A stretch of DNA of 64,000 nucleotides from Burkholderiaceae bacterium. Its GTDB lineage: Bacteria; Pseudomonadota; Gammaproteobacteria; Burkholderiales; Burkholderiaceae_C. The notes beneath the pieces are model-generated. The model saw nothing but the letters and a program-made list of their open reading frames with translations, ran no database searches and was not told the origin of the DNA. Location of the stretch: contig CAJYPV010000017.1 of the NCBI GenBank assembly GCA_913776825.1, forward strand, positions 183,320-247,319. Direction: 5' to 3'. The position numbers and the translations under genes were made by a program. This document shows, one piece after another, positions 36,012-44,264 of the stretch (the first letter of the stretch is position 1; each line of letters opens with the position of its first letter).

Positions 36012-37838
36012 TCAGTGTTCCGTTCCGAGATAGGCGGCCCGCACGGCCGGGCTGGCCTGCACCTGCGCGGGCGTGCCCTCGATCAGCTTGGTGCCGAACT
36101 CCATCACCACCAGGCGGTCGGTCAGTCCCATCACGAAGTCCATGTCGTGCTCCACCAGCAGGATGCTCATGCCTTCCTGGCGCAGTTGTCGCAGCACCTC
36201 CGCCAGCGCCTGCTTTTCCTTGTGGCGCAAGCCGGCGGCGGGCTCATCCAGCAGCAGCAGCGTGGGATCGCTGCACAAGGCGCGGGCGATTTCCATCAGG
36301 CGTTGCTGGCCGAGCGCCAGATTGCCGGCCCGCTCGTCCAGATAGGCCTGCATGCCGATGCGGCTGAGCTGACGTTCCGCCTCCGCCAGCAATTGGCGCT
36401 CTTGAACACGGTCCAGGCGCAGCATCGCGCGCCAGGTGCCGTTGGTGGTGCGCAGGTAGCCGCCGAGGGCCACGTTCTCCAGCACCGTCATGTCCGGAAT
36501 CATCTTCACGTGCTGGAAGGTGCGGGAGAGCCCCCAGCGAGCGATCCTTCGCGCCGGCTGACCGCTGATGGACTGGCCCGCGAAGCGCAGCTTGCCCGCG
36601 CTGGCCGACAGCACGCCGGAGATCAGGTTGAAGGTGGTCGACTTGCCGGCGCCGTTCGGTCCGATCAGGCCCATGATCTCGCCCGCGCACAGGTCGAAGC
36701 TCACATCGTTCACCGCCACCAGACCGCCAAAGGTCTTGCGCAGCCCCTGGACCTCCAGCAGCACCGTGCCGGGCGCGGGCTTGGGCCGCACCGGCAGCGG
36801 CAGCGGTGGCGCCTGCGCCCAGTCGCGCACACGCGGGCGCGTCGGACGATGCCGCGCCAGCGCGGCCTGCAGCGCGGGCCACAGCCCCTTGGGGGCGTAC
36901 TTGAGCATCAGCACCAGCACGATGCCCAGCACAATGATTTCGAAGTTGCCGCTGCTGCCCAACAGCCGGGGCAGCAGTTCCTTGAGCTGGTCTTCGATGA
37001 TCTTGAACACGCCCGCGCCGACGAACGCGCCCCACACACTCGACGCGCCGCCGACCACCGCCATGAACAGGTATTCGATGCCCATCTTCAGCCCGAACGG
37101 GCTCGGGTTCACGGTGCGCTGCACATGCGCGAAGAGCCATCCGGACACCGACGCCAGCAAGGCCGCAATCAGGAAGACGACCACCTTGTAGCGATAGGTG
37201 GAAATGCCCATCGCCTCGGCCATCACCGTGGCGCCGCCCAAGGCGCGAATCGCGCGGCCGGGACGGGAATCCAGCAAATTGCGCACCGCCAGCGCGGCCA
37301 GCAGCGCGCACAGCCAGATCAGGTAGTAGATCGCTCGTCCGTCGGCCAGGCTGATGCCGAACACATGGATGGCGGGCACACCAAGCAAGCCGTCGTATTT
37401 GCCGAGCACGTCGAGGTTGGCGATGCTGAAGTTCAGGCTCAGCGCCCAGGCGATCGTTGCCAGCGGCAGGTAATGGCCCGACATCCGCAGCGTGATCCAG
37501 CCAAGCACCGCCGCCACCACCACCGTGATGACCAGCCCCGCCGCCAGTCCCCACCAGGGCGACAGGCCGTACCGCGTGCTCAGCAGCGCTGTCGCATAGG
37601 CGCCCACGCCGACGAAGGCGGCCTGGCCGAAGGACGTCAATCCGGCGATGCCGGTGAGCAGCACCAATCCGAGCGCCACCAGCGCATACATGCCGATGTA
37701 ATTGGCCTGGGTGATCCAGAACTCGGGCACCGGCAGGACCGGCAGCAAGGCCAGCACCAGAACGCCGGCGGCGGTGAACAGGACGGAAGGGGTGGTCTTC
37801 ATCAGGGCGGGAAGGTCCTTGGCTCGGTGGCGCGTCAT
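36012..37838 (-). CDS. Fused LivM permease and LivG ATPase
   Basis: A 608-residue fusion. Residues about 15-320 are a LivM-type permease with eight or more TM helices ([51 protein letters not shown]). Residues about 355-605 are a LivG ATPase: Walker [10 protein letters not shown], signature [15 protein letters not shown], Walker [12 protein letters not shown] and the LivG-type [10 protein letters not shown] loop. Fused LivMG chains are common in Burkholderiales. The ATG at 37802 is an alternative start giving a cleaner hydrophobic N-terminus. It follows livH by 25 bp. Confidence 0.9.
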   Translation of the reverse strand: MTRHRAKDLPALMKTTPSVLFTAAGVLVLALLPVLPVPEFWITQANYIGMYALVALGLVLLTGIAGLTSFGQAAFVGVGAYATALLSTRYGLSPWWGLAAGLVITVVVAAVLGWITLRMSGHYLPLATIAWALSLNFSIANLDVLGKYDGLLGVPAIHVFGISLADGRAIYYLIWLCALLAALAVRNLLDSRPGRAIRALGGATVMAEAMGISTYRYKVVVFLIAALLASVSGWLFAHVQRTVNPSPFGLKMGIEYLFMAVVGGASSVWGAFVGAGVFKIIEDQLKELLPRLLGSSGNFEIIVLGIVLVLMLKYAPKGLWPALQAALARHRPTRPRVRDWAQAPPLPLPVRPKPAPGTVLLEVQGLRKTFGGLVAVNDVSFDLCAGEIMGLIGPNGAGKSTTFNLISGVLSASAGKLRFAGQSISGQPARRIARWGLSRTFQHVKMIPDMTVLENVALGGYLRTTNGTWRAMLRLDRVQERQLLAEAERQLSRIGMQAYLDERAGNLALGQQRLMEIARALCSDPTLLLLDEPAAGLRHKEKQALAEVLRQLRQEGMSILLVEHDMDFVMGLTDRLVVMEFGTKLIEGTPAQVQASPAVRAAYLGTEH

Positions 37839-37863
37839 CAGCGGGCGGTCGCGGCCTTCCCGA

Positions 37864-38898
37864 TCAATGGTCTTCTGGATGGGGATCGCGCCAGCTGCGC
37901 CACAGCAGCACCGGCAGGATGGTGGTGAACACGATGACCTCCTTGAAGGCGCTGGCCCAGAAGGAGCTGAAGGATTCGATCAGTCCCACCACCAACGCGC
38001 CCACGGCCGCGCCGGGGTAGCTGGACAGTCCCGCGAAGACGGCAGCGACGAAGCCCTTCAGGCCGATGAGGAAGCCGCTGTCGTAGAAGATGGTGGTGGT
38101 CGGGCTGATCAGCAAACCGGACAACGCGCCGATGAATGCGGCCAGCGTGAAGGACAGCCGTCCGGCGGACTGGCTGGAGATGCCCATCAAGCGCGCGCCC
38201 AATCGATTCACCGCGGTGGCGCGCAGGGCCTTGCCGTAGAGGCTGCGCTCGAAGAACAGCCACAGGCCGACGATCAAGGCGATCGAGGCCCCGACGATGA
38301 TCATCGTCTGCCCCGACAGCAGCAGCGGGCCCAACTGGAAGCTGGCGTCCCAGAAGCTCGGATTGCGGGAGCCTTCGGCGCCGAAGAAGGCAAGCCCCAG
38401 CCCCGTCAGCGCAAAGTGCACGCCGACCGACACGATCAGCAGCACCAGCACCGACGCATCCGCGAGCGATTGATAAGCGAGGCGATACAGCAACCCGCCC
38501 ATCGGCGTGACGATGGCCAGCGTCAGCAGCGCTTGCGCGATCAACGGCAGCTTCATCGGCGCCAGCCAGAGCGCCAGTCCCCCGATCAGCAGCGGCCCCG
38601 CGGCGCGCATCGCGATGCTTCGCCAGGCGCTGCGCCACTGGCGCGCACGTACGGCAGCGATCAGGTCCAGCAGCGCGACCAGCAAGGCCATCACGATCAG
38701 GAAGTGGATGGTCAGCGGCGTGTGCCCCAACTGCAGGCCAGCCAGCGTCAGCGCGCCGAAGGCCACGAACTCGCCTTGGGGAATGAAGATCACCCGAGTG
38801 ACCGCGAACACCAGCACCAGGGCCAGCGCCAGCAGCGCATAGACCGCGCCATTGGTGATGCCGTCCAGCACCAGGATGCTTGCGATCGAGCCGTCCAC
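37864..38898 (-). CDS. livH: Branched-chain amino acid-type ABC transporter permease LivH
   Basis: A 344-residue inner-membrane permease, the first gene of the operon. TM helices are frequent, and the family landmarks [33 protein letters not shown] and [19 protein letters not shown] are present. It is longer than the usual 290-310 residues because of an extra basic cytoplasmic segment ([15 protein letters not shown]) and an additional hydrophobic span at about 85-125. The start codon is GTG at 38898, with GGAG upstream. No livK/binding-protein gene occurs in this locus. Confidence 0.9.
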   Translation of the reverse strand: MDGSIASILVLDGITNGAVYALLALALVLVFAVTRVIFIPQGEFVAFGALTLAGLQLGHTPLTIHFLIVMALLVALLDLIAAVRARQWRSAWRSIAMRAAGPLLIGGLALWLAPMKLPLIAQALLTLAIVTPMGGLLYRLAYQSLADASVLVLLIVSVGVHFALTGLGLAFFGAEGSRNPSFWDASFQLGPLLLSGQTMIIVGASIALIVGLWLFFERSLYGKALRATAVNRLGARLMGISSQSAGRLSFTLAAFIGALSGLLISPTTTIFYDSGFLIGLKGFVAAVFAGLSSYPGAAVGALVVGLIESFSSFWASAFKEVIVFTTILPVLLWRSWRDPHPEDH

Positions 38899-39105
38899 CG
38901 TGTCTCCGAGTCGGTTGTGGTGCGGCTGACTCTAGCCAGATTCACTCGCCACTCCGTCAGTGGATGCCGCCTTGACAAGGTCCGGCCAGCTCAGCCGACC
39001 GGTCGGTCGATCAGACGCGCGCCTGATCGACGTGGGTGAGGACAAGCCCGCCGTCACGGCTGAGGACGTGCGGCCGGCCGCGTCCGGGCCTCTAGACTCC
39101 CGCCC

Positions 39106-39864
39106 ATGCCGCACCAAGCCCCCACGCTCGAACTCGATGGCCCGATGGCCCGCATCACCTTGCGTCGTCCGCAGGTCGCCAATCGCCTGGAACTGCTGGA
39201 CCTGCAAACGCTGCATGCGCACCTGCAGCGCGTCAACGAGCGACCCGAGGTGCGGGTGCTCCTGCTGCAGGCGCAGGGCAAACACTTCTGCAGCGGATTC
39301 AACATCGACGCAGTGCCCGGCGTGGATGCGGGCGCGCTGTTCGAGGCGCTCGCCGATGCCTGGGAGCGTGCGCGGCCGGTGACCGTCGCGGCGATTCACG
39401 GCGGCGTGTACGGCGGCGCCACGGATCTGGCGCTGGCCTGCGACTTCCGGCTGGGCACGCAGGCGTGTGAGATGTTCGTGCCGGCGGCGCGGCTGGGATT
39501 GCATTTCTATCGCGGCGGCATGGCGCGCTATGTCAACCGGCTCGGGCTGTCGGTGGCCAAACGCATCCTGCTGGCCTGTGAGACCCTCGATGCGGCCGCG
39601 ATGCGCGACAGCGGATTCCTCGATCACCTGCTGCCCGACCGCGCGGCACTGGACGATGCGGTGGCCAGCTTATGCGACCGGCTCTGCAGCCATGCGCCGC
39701 TGGCGCTGGTCGGCATGAAGCGCCACCTGAATGCGCTGGCGAATGGGGATCTGGATCAGGCGGCGCTGGCCGCCGACATCGCCGCGGCGAATGCTTCGGC
39801 TGACCTGGCCGAGGGCGTGAAAGCCTGGCAGGAAAAGCGCGCGCCGAAGTTCGTCGGGCGGTGA
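39106..39864 (+). CDS. Enoyl-CoA hydratase/isomerase family protein
   Basis: A 252-residue crotonase-fold enzyme. The two oxyanion-hole segments are visible: KHFCSGFNID near residue 65 and HGGVYGGATDLALACDFR near 103. The usual hydratase glutamate region (PE-LGI-PG-GG) is replaced by AARLGLHFYRGG, so both hydratase glutamates are not clearly present and it may be an isomerase, hydrolase or decarboxylase of the superfamily. It is divergent from the liv operon, which may imply an acyl-CoA route for the imported compound, but this is inference. Confidence 0.85.
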   Translation: MPHQAPTLELDGPMARITLRRPQVANRLELLDLQTLHAHLQRVNERPEVRVLLLQAQGKHFCSGFNIDAVPGVDAGALFEALADAWERARPVTVAAIHGGVYGGATDLALACDFRLGTQACEMFVPAARLGLHFYRGGMARYVNRLGLSVAKRILLACETLDAAAMRDSGFLDHLLPDRAALDDAVASLCDRLCSHAPLALVGMKRHLNALANGDLDQAALAADIAAANASADLAEGVKAWQEKRAPKFVGR

Positions 39865-39998
39865 GCGGGGTGGTCAGGCGCGCCGGTATCTGGCGCGCGG
39901 AGGCGGGTGGGACCGTTGTTCCCCGATAGGCGGGGGCGCAGGCTTCGGGCTGCGGCTTATCGCGCCGACGGGGTGGCGCCGTCCGCGAGCGCCGGTCG

Positions 39999-40028
39999 GA
40001 TTCGATTCGATTCGATTCGATTCGATTC
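39999..40028. repeat. Pentamer microsatellite (GATTC)6
   Basis: Six perfect tandem GATTC units between two convergent genes, 29 bp from the stop of the GAF gene. It lies outside both coding regions, so copy-number change would not affect the proteins. Confidence 0.9.
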
Positions 40029-40056
40029 AAACCGATCCTATGCAGGATCGACGGCT

Positions 40057-40581
40057 TCAGGCGGTTTCCATCTCCTGGCGCAGCGCGTGCAGTTTCAGAC
40101 ACGCTTTGGCGGTGGCACGGCGCAGGTCCAGTTCTTCGCGCTTGGTCCAGATGCGCGGCTCATCCCGCTCGCCCAGTGCGATCACGCCGATGGTCTTGCC
40201 GTTGATCTGGCCGCAGACGTCCAGCATGGCGCGCCAGCTGGGCGGGCTGGAGAGGCCTTGCAGGCGGGCATCGGTCGAGGAATCGGCGCAGTTGAAGACG
40301 CCTTCGCGCAGCAGCGCGCTGAAATAGCCGGGGCAGGCCGGCTGCGCACACACCGGGCTTTGTCGACTGGCGCCATCGGCAGCATGAGCACCGAGGCTGC
40401 GAAGGCGGTACTCGCCCGGAGCGCCATCCAGCAACCACAGACTGGCATGGCTGCATTGGAAGTAGTGGCACAGGGCTTGGCTGACCTGCTCGGCATACGC
40501 CGCGATGCTGTCGCCGCCGGGCCAATCCAAGGGTTGCCCGGCCGCCCGCATGGCGGCGAAAAGGCTCTCGATCCGATCCAT
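40057..40581 (-). CDS. GAF-domain protein
   Basis: A 174-residue cytoplasmic protein, essentially one GAF domain (about residues 20-160: ALCHYFQCSHASLWLLDG, YRLRSLGAHA, CGQINGKTIGVIALGERDE). Four cysteines cluster in the middle (VCAQPACPGYF, VFNCADSS), raising a redox or metal-sensing possibility. No output domain is attached, so it would have to act through a partner. The start is uncertain: the ATG at 40581 has AGGA very close, while a GTG lies 27 bp upstream. A phased TTGCGC array and a TCTAGG/CCTAGA palindrome lie 90-200 bp upstream. Confidence 0.7.
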   Translation of the reverse strand: MDRIESLFAAMRAAGQPLDWPGGDSIAAYAEQVSQALCHYFQCSHASLWLLDGAPGEYRLRSLGAHAADGASRQSPVCAQPACPGYFSALLREGVFNCADSSTDARLQGLSSPPSWRAMLDVCGQINGKTIGVIALGERDEPRIWTKREELDLRRATAKACLKLHALRQEMETA

Positions 40582-40670
40582 TCCTGCACTCGCTTCCCTG
40601 TATCGCACCGGCTCCCGCCGCGAACACCGCCCGTGGCTGGGGCGCTGCGGGGGTGTGCTTCTGCGGGTTG

Positions 40671-40711
40671 TTGCGCCTTTGTTTGCGCACTTGTTGCGCG
40701 CTCTGTTGCGC
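40671..40711 (-). promoter_or_regulatory. Phased TTGCGC/GCGCAA array
   Basis: TTGCGC occurs at 40671, 40683, 40694 and 40706, that is every 11-12 bp or about one helical turn, with a degenerate TTCGCG next at 40715. Spacing by one turn puts all copies on one DNA face, typical of cooperative binding sites. It is 90-130 bp upstream of the GAF gene start. Confidence 0.4.
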
Positions 40712-40760
40712 TTGTTCGCGTTTTGTTTCTTGACGCCCGCGTGGAATCGAGCGCCGAGAT

Positions 40761-40779
40761 TCTAGGTGTTTTCCCTAGA
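40761..40779. promoter_or_regulatory. Palindrome TCTAGG-n7-CCTAGA
   Basis: A perfect 6-bp inverted repeat (40761-40766 / 40774-40779) with an A/T-rich spacer TGTTTTC, about 180 bp upstream of the GAF gene. Size and symmetry suit a dimeric helix-turn-helix regulator, but the factor is unknown. Confidence 0.35.
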
Positions 40780-41060
40780 CGCTGCCAAGGCTCCGGCGCA
40801 GGAGTTACATGCGCGGCTGCGCGGCGCCGAGCCCCGCTCACAGGGGCCGGGTTCCCGTCACGCGCGCGCCAGGCGATCCGTCATACAGCGCACGATGAGC
40901 GCGCCGAACAGCGTAGATCCGTCCCTTGTCACGGGCATTAGCGATGCCCCGCTACGGCGAAGGTCCTGGATATAGGAAAATACGGGTTTGGCCGACATCT
41001 TCCAGGGGGACTCGAAGACTCGGCCCGGCATTTCATACTCTTATCAAGATCAGGATCAGC

Positions 41061-41297
41061 GTGGCCAAGGAAACGACCAAGACGACCATCGAAGCCGATG
41101 GTTTGCGCTATCGCTCTAAAGCTCCCGGTTCGCCGTTCGCGGCAACCTCTTCCTTCGGCGCGGCAACCATGTCGTGCTTCCTGTGTGGCAAGCATCGTCC
41201 TCGCGCGCTGCTGAAGTCGCGCAAGCTGCTGGGCAAGTCTCAGCCGGTTTGCGCGCCGTCGTGCAAGGAACTGGAAGAACAACTCAACAAGAAGTAA
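41061..41297 (+). CDS. Small four-cysteine protein, paralogue 1
   Basis: A 78-residue basic protein starting with GTG at 41061, preceded by AGGA at a good distance. It has Cys39-x2-Cys42 in SCFLCGKHRP and Cys64-x3-Cys68 near the C-terminus, a zinc-ribbon-like arrangement with 21 residues between the pairs. The N-terminal half has EADGLRYRSKAPGSPFA. The same pattern and the same 21-residue spacing occur in the gene at 42380, so both are genuine coding sequences and paralogues. I do not recognise a named family. Basic charge and Cys4 suggest nucleic-acid or ribosome contact, as inference only. Confidence 0.72.
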   Translation: MAKETTKTTIEADGLRYRSKAPGSPFAATSSFGAATMSCFLCGKHRPRALLKSRKLLGKSQPVCAPSCKELEEQLNKK

Positions 41298-41604
41298 CCG
41301 CCAGCGGGCCTCGGCGGTTCGTCGCACCCCTTTGCGCCGATCGCCGGGCGCCGCCGCCCCACGACCGAGAGTCGTCCACGGGCGCCGTGGCGTCGCGCTG
41401 CAACGGACAGCGTCTGTTGGCGTGAGGATTCCGCCGATCGGCGCGCTTCCGCATCCCCGTCAGGCGACGCTGCGTCAGGATGACGTGCGCCTGCGTGATG
41501 CGCGCGTTTACGTTGTCCACGACGGTGGCCGCCGGATCGGCAGCCTGCTTTCCCATCGCTCGATCATGTCGGCCAACGGCCGGCCGCCCCCTCGATCGAG
41601 ACGC
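41298..41604. other. Gene-free region between mini-protein 1 and tdk
   Basis: About 307 bp between convergent genes. Directly after the stop, AACCGCC (41296-41302) can pair with GGCGGTT (41313-41319), a weak hairpin without a U-tract. Nothing else was recognised. Confidence 0.4.
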
Positions 41605-42165
41605 TCAAGCGCCGCGGAAGCACCGCCCGCACACCGCACGGTAGCGGCTGTTGCCGCCAATCTCCACCTGCGCGCCCTCCGTCTGTTTGCGCCCACTCGC
41701 GTCGACGCGCATGTTCATCGTCGCCTTGCGGCCGCAGTCGCAGATCGTTTTCATCTCGTCCATCTCATCGGCCAGCGCCAGCAGCGAAGCGGAGCCGGGG
41801 AACAGTTCGCCGAGGAAATCCGTCCGCAACCCGTAGCAGATCACCGGCACATGGCGCAGGTGCGCGATCTCATGCAGCGCCCAGACTTGCGGCTTGGTGA
41901 GGAATTGGGCTTCGTCGACCAGCACACAGGCGATGCCGGGGGAGGCCTCGATCTGTGCGCGGAAGTCGGTCTCCGGGGTGAAGACGTCAGCGACCCGCTG
42001 CGGACCGAGCCGCGAGGTGACCAGGCCGCGGCCATAGCGGTCGTCGACGCCCGCAGTGAAGATGCGCACCGCATGGCCGCGCTCTTCGTAGTTATGGGCC
42101 ACTTGCAGCAGCGCCGTTGATTTGCCGGCGTTCATTGCGGCGTAGCGAAAAAACAGTTTGGCCAT
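41605..42165 (-). CDS. tdk: Thymidine kinase
   Basis: Salvage enzyme phosphorylating thymidine with ATP. The 186-residue type II TK has the P-loop AAMNAGKSTAL near residue 8, Walker B-like VLVDEAQFL near 83, the lasso/substrate loop region, and two zinc Cys pairs (CDCGRKA near 143 and VCGRCF at the C-terminus). The start at 42165 (MAKLFFRYAAMNAGKS) matches the family; a long upstream extension in frame lacks similarity. It lies between the two four-cysteine mini-protein genes and in the opposite orientation. Confidence 0.95.
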   Translation of the reverse strand: MAKLFFRYAAMNAGKSTALLQVAHNYEERGHAVRIFTAGVDDRYGRGLVTSRLGPQRVADVFTPETDFRAQIEASPGIACVLVDEAQFLTKPQVWALHEIAHLRHVPVICYGLRTDFLGELFPGSASLLALADEMDEMKTICDCGRKATMNMRVDASGRKQTEGAQVEIGGNSRYRAVCGRCFRGA

Positions 42166-42379
42166 GACGATCCACTGAAGCCGCGCCGGATGGGGCGGCG
42201 GTGCGATTGTCGATGCATTCCGACCGTTCGTCGGATGCCGGCTCAAACCGGTCTCACCCCCGGGCAAGCGATGTAGCGGGCCGTCACGGACGCCACCTAA
42301 TATCCATCGAGAGGGATCCCGTGAGCCGTTGCGGTACCACCGGAGCGGCTCGCTACAACGCGCCAAGCGAAGCGAGACC

Positions 42380-42583
42380 ATGAGCAAAGACACCAGCACC
42401 GCCGTTCGGGAAGACGGCCTGCGCTACGCCTCCAAACTCGGAGGATCGCCGTTCCAAGGCAGTGGCCAGACCCGTTCCTGTTTCAAGTGCGGTCGCCACC
42501 GGCCTCCCAGCAGTCTCCAGTCCAAACGCATCCTCGGCCGCACCGAATTGATCTGCAAACCCGCCTGCGATCCCAAACCCTGA
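42380..42583 (+). CDS. Small four-cysteine protein, paralogue 2
   Basis: A 67-residue basic protein with Cys34-x2-Cys37 (SCFKCGRHRP) and Cys59-x3-Cys63 at the C-terminus, spaced exactly as in the protein encoded at 41061-41297. The N-terminal motif REDGLRYASKLGGSPF matches EADGLRYRSKAPGSPF of the paralogue. It is divergent from tdk, 215 bp away. Function is unknown; the likely fold is a small zinc ribbon. A TAATAT box near 42298 could be its -10. Confidence 0.72.
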   Translation: MSKDTSTAVREDGLRYASKLGGSPFQGSGQTRSCFKCGRHRPPSSLQSKRILGRTELICKPACDPKP

Positions 42584-42722
42584 TTGACCGTCGCATTTCC
42601 GGCATTCCGGCATTCCCGATCGGGCAAGAAGACGGCGATTGACGACTTGAATTGCCATGCCCGTCTGGCTATGGGCACAATCCCCCTTTTTCCCCGTTGG
42701 CCGGCCGCGCGCCGCTTGATTC

Positions 42723-43580
42723 ATGTCCTCCAGCATTCCGCCGCAAGGCGAAGCGACCTCTCACGCTCCGGCCACCGCGCCCGTGGAGACGCCCTCCTCC
42801 CACACCCCAACGGTGGAGAACGCAGCGGCGCTCGACGCAGCTGACACGCCTGCGACGGACGCCAGCCCGGCCGAAAGCGCCACGCCACCCGCCGCTGCGG
42901 GTGCCGAGAAGTCGGCCCGCGTGGACGTCCCCGCTGTCGCCGCCGCACTGAAGGAGCTGTTCCCCGCGCTGTTCGCGGGCGCTCCGAAGCCGCTCAAGCT
43001 GCGGGTTCAGGCCGATATCCAGGAGCGCGCCGCCGGCCGCTTCACCAAGGCCCAGTTGTCCGCATTCCTGCGCCGCTACACCGGCGGCACGGGCTATCTG
43101 ATCGCACTGTCGCGCGCCAAGCAGCGCTTCGACCTGGACGGCCAGCCCGCAGGCGAGCTCAGCGACGAGCATCGCGAGGCCGCCGTGCAGGAGCTGACCC
43201 GCCGCCGCGGCATCACCGAAGCGCGCCGCGCCGAGGAAGATCGCGGCCGCCAGGAACGCGCTCAATTGCTGCGGGACTTCTCCCGCACCACGTTGACGCC
43301 GACCAACTTCGGCGCGCTCAAGGGCCTGTCGGCCGAGCAACTTGAAGAGCAGCTCGCGCTGGCCCGCAAGGAAGAAGCCGAGCAGCCTGCCCGGCCGGAG
43401 CGTCAGGACCGTGCGCCACGTGGCGGCGATCGCCGCAACGGCGCGCCGCGCGGTGATCAGCGCGGTCCCGGCGGCGCTGGCGGCCGTGGCGCTGAAGGTC
43501 GCGGCGGCCGTGGCCCTGAAGGTCGTGGCGGCCCCGGCCGTGGCGGCGAAGGCCGTCGCCCGCCGCGTCAGCCCCGCTGA
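42723..43580 (+). CDS. proQ: ProQ/FinO-family RNA chaperone with RGG-rich tail
   Basis: A 285-residue RNA-binding protein. After an Ala/Thr/Pro-rich N-terminus (1-70), residues about 70-180 form a ProQ/FinO domain (LKELFPALFAGAPKPLKLRVQADI, FLRRYTGGTGYLIAL). A charged helical linker leads to a C-terminal tail of about 60 residues dominated by RGG/RGP/GGR repeats (PRGGDRRNGAPRG...GRGG). RGG tails bind structured RNA, and the combination suggests global small-RNA or mRNA chaperoning in place of the Tudor-like C-terminus found in E. coli ProQ. The tail's skew toward G and C is visible in the DNA. Confidence 0.88.
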   Translation: MSSSIPPQGEATSHAPATAPVETPSSHTPTVENAAALDAADTPATDASPAESATPPAAAGAEKSARVDVPAVAAALKELFPALFAGAPKPLKLRVQADIQERAAGRFTKAQLSAFLRRYTGGTGYLIALSRAKQRFDLDGQPAGELSDEHREAAVQELTRRRGITEARRAEEDRGRQERAQLLRDFSRTTLTPTNFGALKGLSAEQLEEQLALARKEEAEQPARPERQDRAPRGGDRRNGAPRGDQRGPGGAGGRGAEGRGGRGPEGRGGPGRGGEGRRPPRQPR

Positions 43581-43604
43581 GCCTGATCGATCGGGCCGCG
43601 CGGG

Positions 43605-44213
43605 ATGCCGGCCGATCGGCGGCCACACTGCCACGCCTGCGGTCGACCGCAGGCGGGTTGTTTTTGTGGCTGCGTCCACGCGGTGGAGAACCTCACCCAT
43701 CTGCTGATCCTTCAGCATCCCGGTGAGGTGCCAGAAGCCAAAGGCACCGCCGCCCTGCTCCACCACTGCCTCCGTCACAGCACCCTGTTGATCGGCGAGC
43801 GCTTCGACGCTCCGCCATCTTCGGACGGCATGGTGCTGCTGTATCCGCCGACCGCCGCACCGTCGCTGCGAGCGCCTGCCCGCTGGCCCGTCTCGCCCCC
43901 GCATACCTTGGTGGTGCTGGACGGCACGTGGCGGAAAAGTCGCCGCATGCTTCATGAGAACGCCTGGCTGCAGTCGCTGCCCCGGCTGACCTTGAACTCG
44001 CCGCCGGCATCGCGTTATGCCATCCGGGAAGCTCAGGCGCCGGAGCAGCGCAGCACTTTGGAAGCGTGCGCACTGGCGCTGGCGCAACTCGATGGCGACG
44101 AGGGCTGCTACCGCCCGCTCTGGGACGCGATGGACGCCTTCATCGCCTTGCAGCAGCATCTGGCGACCAAGCAGCGCACGCACGCGCCGGACGGGCCACA
44201 CCTCAGCGAGTAA
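43605..44213 (+). CDS. DTW-domain tRNA-uridine aminocarboxypropyltransferase
   Basis: A 202-residue protein of the DTW/TapT superfamily, which transfers the 3-amino-3-carboxypropyl group from SAM to a tRNA uridine (acp3U). The N-terminal zinc-type motif CHACGRPQAGCFC (residues 9-21) and the DTW motif in VVLDGTWRKSRRML near residue 105 are complete, with the closing segment SPPASRYAIREA. It starts 24 bp after proQ and lies 51 bp before selD, so proQ-DTW-selD may be one transcript. The E. coli TapT homologue modifies position 47. Confidence 0.85.
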   Translation: MPADRRPHCHACGRPQAGCFCGCVHAVENLTHLLILQHPGEVPEAKGTAALLHHCLRHSTLLIGERFDAPPSSDGMVLLYPPTAAPSLRAPARWPVSPPHTLVVLDGTWRKSRRMLHENAWLQSLPRLTLNSPPASRYAIREAQAPEQRSTLEACALALAQLDGDEGCYRPLWDAMDAFIALQQHLATKQRTHAPDGPHLSE

Positions 44214-44264
44214 GCTGACGCCCATTCGCCCGGGCCGTCGCGGGCGCAGCCGCAGGAGATCGCC

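Larger units (their letters stand above)
40582..41060. other. Divergent gene-free region, GAF gene / mini-protein 1
   Basis: About 480 bp with no credible gene. It contains the TTGCGC array and the palindrome listed separately, and at 40971-40990 the segment ATATAGGAAAATACGGG, which partly repeats the palindrome's TAGGGAAAACAC core on the other strand. This suggests a shared regulator for the two divergent genes, at low confidence. Confidence 0.4.

Noticed and set aside
41332..42120. Plus-strand frame of 262 codons opposite tdk
   Set aside because: Antisense of a clear thymidine kinase; no motif.
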